64,000 nt of DNA from Cyclobacteriaceae bacterium (lineage in GTDB: Bacteria > Bacteroidota > Bacteroidia > Cytophagales > Cyclobacteriaceae), in assembly GCA_019638355.1 (NCBI GenBank), contig JAHBTY010000001.1, forward strand, positions 806,001-870,000, given 5' to 3'. This document shows, one piece after another, positions 60,600 to 64,000 of this stretch. Every line of letters begins with the position of its first letter. Position 1 is the first letter of the stretch. Under the pieces are notes generated by a model. That model was not told the DNA's origin, made no database searches, and saw nothing but the letters and a program-made list of their open reading frames with translations. The translations under genes and the position numbers were made by a program.

Positions 60600-62380
60600 T
60601 GGCAAACAATATACCTACGATTGCATTTTACGAGCAACGTGCACAACAATTTCAAACAGAAAGCGAAATCATTGAAAAACAAATCCGGCTGTATGCATGG
60701 TTGCGGGTTGGACTCATGGGGTTAATCGTGTTGATTATCTATCTCGGGTTATCAAATCCTGGTTTTTATTATGCTGTTCTTTTACCGTTGGCCGGATTTA
60801 TTGTGCTGGTACGGAAACAAACAGCAGCCCGCGAATTGAAAATGCAATTATCGTATCTCAGTAAGCTCAATCAATATGAAGCTAAGGCACTTGGTTTTGA
60901 AGCAATTGAATTTGCCGATGGCCAGGCATTTGCCGATGTGCATCATGCCTTCAGTCACGACCTGGATTTGTTTGGGCCTGGCTCGGTGTTTCAATACCTC
61001 AATCGGTGTGGTACCCATGCGGGTGAGTTACGACTTGCGCACGATTTAAAACTTCCTGCTTTCGATAAAGAAGAATTACAACAGCGCCAACAAGCCGTAC
61101 GTGAATTGGCTTTGAAGCTTGAGTTACGCCAGCAAGTTTGGGCAACCGGTAAACAAATAAACGATGCTGCCTATGATACCCGTGGCTTGCTCAATTGGTT
61201 AAAAGAGACACCGATTTTTTATCGTAATCAAACAAATACAATTGTACGATGGTTGCTACCGGCACTTACCTTAAGCGTGGGTGTGTTCGTAATAGTAAGC
61301 TTGAGCTATTTCGGGTTGTTCTTTTTAATGATGTTTATTCAATTGGCATTGGCTGCCTTCTATGCAAAGCGAATAACTACCATGCAGGATGTGCTCGTTG
61401 CCGGAGGGAAGATCATGCAGAACTATGCTAAAATCTTTGAACTGCTCAGTCGGGAGAAATTCGAATCCACTAAAATGAAACATCATCATGCTGTGGCAGA
61501 AGCAGCATTTAAAAAAGTAAAAGAATTTTCAGCATTGGTAAATGCGTTGGAATCGCGCATGAACCCACTGGCCATGCAATTAGGGAATGGTTTATTCTTG
61601 TACGATTTTCACACGGTTAGTAAACTTGAAAGGTGGCGCGAGGAAAATGCAAATGACTTACCCGGTTGGTTAGCATCGCTGGCAGAATGGGATAGTTTAA
61701 TTTCGTTGGCCACGTTGCATTACAATTACCCACATTATGCGTTTGCAGATGTAACCGATAAAATGATCTTGAAGGGCGAAGCCATTGGTCACGTGCTGAT
61801 TCCCGATGCCATTCGTGTAAACAATAATTTTGAGCTTGGTAATCCGCAAGGTGTTTACTTGATAACCGGAGCCAACATGGCGGGGAAGAGTACATTTTTG
61901 CGGGCGCTGGGTGTAAACTTTGTACTGGCACTTATTGGTTCGCCTGTATGTGCAAAGAGCTGGCAAACACCGTTATTAAAATTGCGCACCGGTATGCGCA
62001 CTACCGATTCGTTGCAGGAACATCAATCTTACTTTTTTGCAGAGTTAAACCGTCTGCAATCAATTGTACAAGAGTTGGAAACCGGCACACCTATGTTTAT
62101 TCTTTTGGATGAGATTCTGAAAGGAACAAACTCAACAGATAAACAATTGGGTTCGCTCGAATTATTAAAGCGATTGAAAGAAAAAGCTGCTCTTACAGTA
62201 CTGGCCACGCACGACATTGCGTTGGGTGTTTTACAAGAGGAGTACCCGGCTCAAATTGCCACCGCCTGCTTCGAAGGGAAAATAGAAAACGACCAGCTTT
62301 CGTTTGATTACACATTACAAGCTGGTGTAGCGCAAAAGGCCAATGCCACATTTCTGATGCGGAAGATGGGCATTATTTAG
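60599..62380 (+). CDS. MutS-like ATPase with membrane helices
   Basis: 593 residues from the ATG at 60599, coupled to the preceding stop by ATGA; a GTG three bases upstream is not needed. Two hydrophobic helices near the N terminus (about 30-75) and another pair in the middle (about 215-258) precede the MutS C-terminal ATPase domain (about 400-590) with Walker A ITGANMAGKSTFLRALG (about 422-438), Walker B MFILLDEILKGTN (about 499-511) and THDIALGVL. The N-terminal mismatch-recognition domain (with Phe-x-Glu) is absent, and neither is there a Smr domain. It is thus unlike MutS1 or MutS2 and may be attached to the membrane. Known in Bacteroidota as 'MutS family' without assigned role. Confidence 0.82.
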   Translation: MANNIPTIAFYEQRAQQFQTESEIIEKQIRLYAWLRVGLMGLIVLIIYLGLSNPGFYYAVLLPLAGFIVLVRKQTAARELKMQLSYLSKLNQYEAKALGFEAIEFADGQAFADVHHAFSHDLDLFGPGSVFQYLNRCGTHAGELRLAHDLKLPAFDKEELQQRQQAVRELALKLELRQQVWATGKQINDAAYDTRGLLNWLKETPIFYRNQTNTIVRWLLPALTLSVGVFVIVSLSYFGLFFLMMFIQLALAAFYAKRITTMQDVLVAGGKIMQNYAKIFELLSREKFESTKMKHHHAVAEAAFKKVKEFSALVNALESRMNPLAMQLGNGLFLYDFHTVSKLERWREENANDLPGWLASLAEWDSLISLATLHYNYPHYAFADVTDKMILKGEAIGHVLIPDAIRVNNNFELGNPQGVYLITGANMAGKSTFLRALGVNFVLALIGSPVCAKSWQTPLLKLRTGMRTTDSLQEHQSYFFAELNRLQSIVQELETGTPMFILLDEILKGTNSTDKQLGSLELLKRLKEKAALTVLATHDIALGVLQEEYPAQIATACFEGKIENDQLSFDYTLQAGVAQKANATFLMRKMGII

Positions 62381-62544
62381 TCTTACTCTTAAATGGCTGC
62401 CTATTCCCCATGCCTGTGAGAAAAGGTGTCATTGGTACGAGAGCGGGGTGAAGATTAATCCCTGTAATGATATGGGTTCGGATTTTTTTTGCGGATGCTT
62501 TTCAAGTTGTTTTTGTATAACTTTAATTACTTTTCACATTGCCT

Positions 62545-63561
62545 ATGAAAACAATCGCCTACATCCTTCTTTTAATTCCCGTTGTTGTAAATGCGCAAAT
62601 TGGGGCCAAAACCCAACAAAATGGTAAGCTTGCCGGCATCTGGCAAAACAACCAGTTTGGTTACCAGATGACACTCATCCTCAATGCCGATGGCAGTGGT
62701 GAGTTTGATGGTGCCATGATTAAATACAGCACACAGGCCAATAAGCTCTCGCTTATGCAAGATGGCCAAACTACTGTTTATACTTATTTATTGCAGGGCA
62801 ATAGCCTTACACTTTCTGGTGGCGATCTGGATGGCAGTATTGTATTTACAAGAGGTGGAACACAAAACACACAGCCAATTGTTCAGAACCAATCGCAGCA
62901 AACCTATCAACAGCCACAAACCGGTGGAGCGCAAAGCGGAACCGATGTAATTGGTGTGTGGAGTGGAAATGGCGAATCAGTTGAGTTTAAAAGCAACGGC
63001 CAGTGTGTGTACCTCGGCAATACCTTTCAATACCAGGTATCGCAGGGGCATATCATTTTACAAACACCACAAGGTAATGCTATGCTGGCGTATAATATTA
63101 AGGGTAATCAACTTACGTTGAGTGCGAACGGCCAACAGTTTACCTATACAAAAGGTGCTGGCAACGTGGGGCAGGCACCCGCACAAAATCAGGCGCAACC
63201 CGGTGGCGGACGAATTGCACAAGAGTTGGTTGGTAAATGGTGCTGGACAAATGTGAACTCCACCAATACGGGCGGCTCCAGTTCAAGCGAATGTATCGTA
63301 TTGAATGCCAACGGTACATTTGAGTATGCCTCGGAACGTTCGATGGATACCAACACGAGTTCGTTCTATGCGGGTACATCATCGCAGGGCAGCGACCGCG
63401 GTACGTGGTGGGTGCAAGGCGATCGAATTTATTATAACTCGCAAGCCCGTGGTCAGGGCTCCTATCAATTACAGAAACAAAATCATCCTAAAACTGGCGA
63501 CCCCATGATTGTGTTGGATGGTGAATCTTATGTAACTTTCTTCCAGAAACCAAGATGGTAA
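62545..63561 (+). CDS. Exported protein with three repeats of a lipocalin-like strand unit
   Basis: 338 residues from the ATG at 62545, after a TTG two codons before. Signal peptide MKTIAYILLLIPVVVNAQ. Three similar units (about 28-105, 135-205 and 222-332) each begin with a GxW motif (AGIWQNN, IGVWSGN, VGKWCW) and contain a strand series ending in a -x-L-x-L-S-G/A pattern. Q- and P-rich linkers (about 108-132 and 208-220) join them. The third unit is longer, with Ser/Thr-rich insertions. A -7-like element TACTTTTC lies at 62528-62535, with a TTG at 62507-62509, 18 nt apart. No family recognised beyond this repeat pattern. Confidence 0.65.
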   Translation: MKTIAYILLLIPVVVNAQIGAKTQQNGKLAGIWQNNQFGYQMTLILNADGSGEFDGAMIKYSTQANKLSLMQDGQTTVYTYLLQGNSLTLSGGDLDGSIVFTRGGTQNTQPIVQNQSQQTYQQPQTGGAQSGTDVIGVWSGNGESVEFKSNGQCVYLGNTFQYQVSQGHIILQTPQGNAMLAYNIKGNQLTLSANGQQFTYTKGAGNVGQAPAQNQAQPGGGRIAQELVGKWCWTNVNSTNTGGSSSSECIVLNANGTFEYASERSMDTNTSSFYAGTSSQGSDRGTWWVQGDRIYYNSQARGQGSYQLQKQNHPKTGDPMIVLDGESYVTFFQKPRW

Positions 63562-63562
63562 T

Positions 63563-63799
63563 ATGAGTAAGAAAGTACAAAAGCGAGCAAATGGCGGATT
63601 GGCCATTTATTACGGTATGGGAACTGCACTAAGCGTTGTCGCAGGGTTCGTTGGCTTTATTGTATGGATTGTAAAGGTGGTGTTGGGGAAGGTTGAATTT
63701 AGTTGGGGTGCAACGATTATAATTCCAATCATACTCATCGCTTTGGGCGCAATGGCTTACTCGATTCTAAGAGTAGGGTACGAAGAACTTGAGGATTAG
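63563..63799 (+). CDS. Small two-helix membrane protein
   Basis: 78 residues. The start ATG is one base after the previous stop. Hydrophobic segments at about 15-40 and 48-68, basic N terminus (MSKKVQKRANGG) and acidic C terminus (YEELED). Probably co-transcribed with the repeat protein. Function unknown. Confidence 0.65.
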   Translation: MSKKVQKRANGGLAIYYGMGTALSVVAGFVGFIVWIVKVVLGKVEFSWGATIIIPIILIALGAMAYSILRVGYEELED

Positions 63800-63934
63800 A
63801 ATCCTTATAAAATAATTGTATTTTCGGCTAGCTTCTTGTAAGTCTTACTATTTGCAAATAGGTTAAATCTTTAGCCTTATTCATGAACTCGTGGCTATGA
63901 ATATTAAACGGATAATAAATTCAACAATACCGAT

Positions 63935-64000
63935 ATGAATAATCCCATCAACCGCAGAGCCTGGCTAAAATCAACATTGGCACTTACAGGCGGCCTTACT
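63935..64000 (+). CDS. Start of a Tat-exported protein (cut by window edge)
   Basis: ATG at 63935 with NRRAWLKSTLALTGGLT: twin Arg followed by an aliphatic-rich stretch, which is a Tat-type signal peptide, so the mature protein would be exported folded. The rest is beyond the window. Some Bacteroidota PLP-dependent aminotransferases start this way, but nothing here identifies the product. 63800-63934 holds no other gene. Confidence 0.5.
   Translation, partial: MNNPINRRAWLKSTLALTGGLT

Overview
The window is a gene-dense chromosomal segment of a Bacteroidota bacterium, most likely a cytophagalean (Cyclobacteriaceae/Chryseolinea-like). Four things point there: family content (DUF4105, DUF4230, DUF493, DUF6787-like, type III pantothenate kinase, FtsX/MacB-type 800-residue permeases, LytS/LytTR signalling, FadL-like barrels); promoters of the Bacteroidota form TTTG-N19-TAnnTTTG (exact copies before the PpiD-like gene and atpD); almost no Shine-Dalgarno sequences; and very short leaders. 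The placement below phylum level is inference. I saw no rRNA, tRNA, CRISPR array or intact insertion sequence.

Layout. 1-3.6 kb: 2-oxoglutarate dehydrogenase E2 (partial) and E3, split by a tightly fitted ATPase plus Toprim-like pair. 3.6-7.4 kb: DUF4105 protein, radical SAM/SPASM enzyme, an archaeal-type ATPase with a 14-bp tandem repeat in front of it, then a 440-bp gap with large palindromes. 7.4-19.2 kb: a MacB/FtsX permease, then a long leftward set of housekeeping and envelope genes (inositol phosphatase family, membrane-only Lnt-like protein, rsmI, pterin dehydratase, DUF493, PpiD-like foldase, a 52-residue membrane protein missed by length cut-offs, lptC, TPR protein, barrel, coaX). 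19.3-26.3 kb: amino-acid dehydrogenase, nhaD, EamA transporter, aspartate kinase, dnaK. 26.5-28.3 kb: a lipid-glycan locus with a flippase-like protein and a broken junction joining the start of a PAP2 gene to the end of a GT2 glycosyltransferase. 28.5-45 kb: prfC, a class A beta-lactamase-fold lipoprotein, rluA-type synthase, small envelope genes, atpDC, a histidine kinase, a Nat-type ABC exporter, dnaJ-grpE, obgE, adk, hpt and an orphan LuxR-type regulator.

45.1-56.8 kb is the accessory-looking part. It starts with a control region holding two direct copies and one inverted half-copy of a 16-bp motif. Then come two tandem paralogous helical proteins of unknown family, a CHAP amidase with two peptidoglycan-binding domains and no signal peptide, a LytS/LytTR two-component pair, small unknown envelope proteins, a seven-helix membrane protein with a decayed paralogue beside it, an alpha/beta hydrolase coupled to an M19-like metallohydrolase, and four further membrane or secreted proteins. 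56.8-64 kb returns to ordinary genes: S9 peptidase, DUF4230, free-methionine sulfoxide reductase, a membrane-embedded MutS-like ATPase, a three-repeat secreted protein, and the start of a Tat-exported protein.

Most notable: (a) the ATPase/Toprim-like pair fitted seamlessly inside the E2-E3 operon; (b) the 45-54 kb cluster of unknown paralogues and wall-directed hydrolases; (c) a DnaJ that has lost exactly the two zinc motifs forming zinc centre I; (d) the PAP2-GT2 deletion chimera; (e) a membrane-only Lnt-like protein in the same window as a DUF4105 (Lnb-type) protein; (f) a MutS-like ATPase with its own membrane helices.
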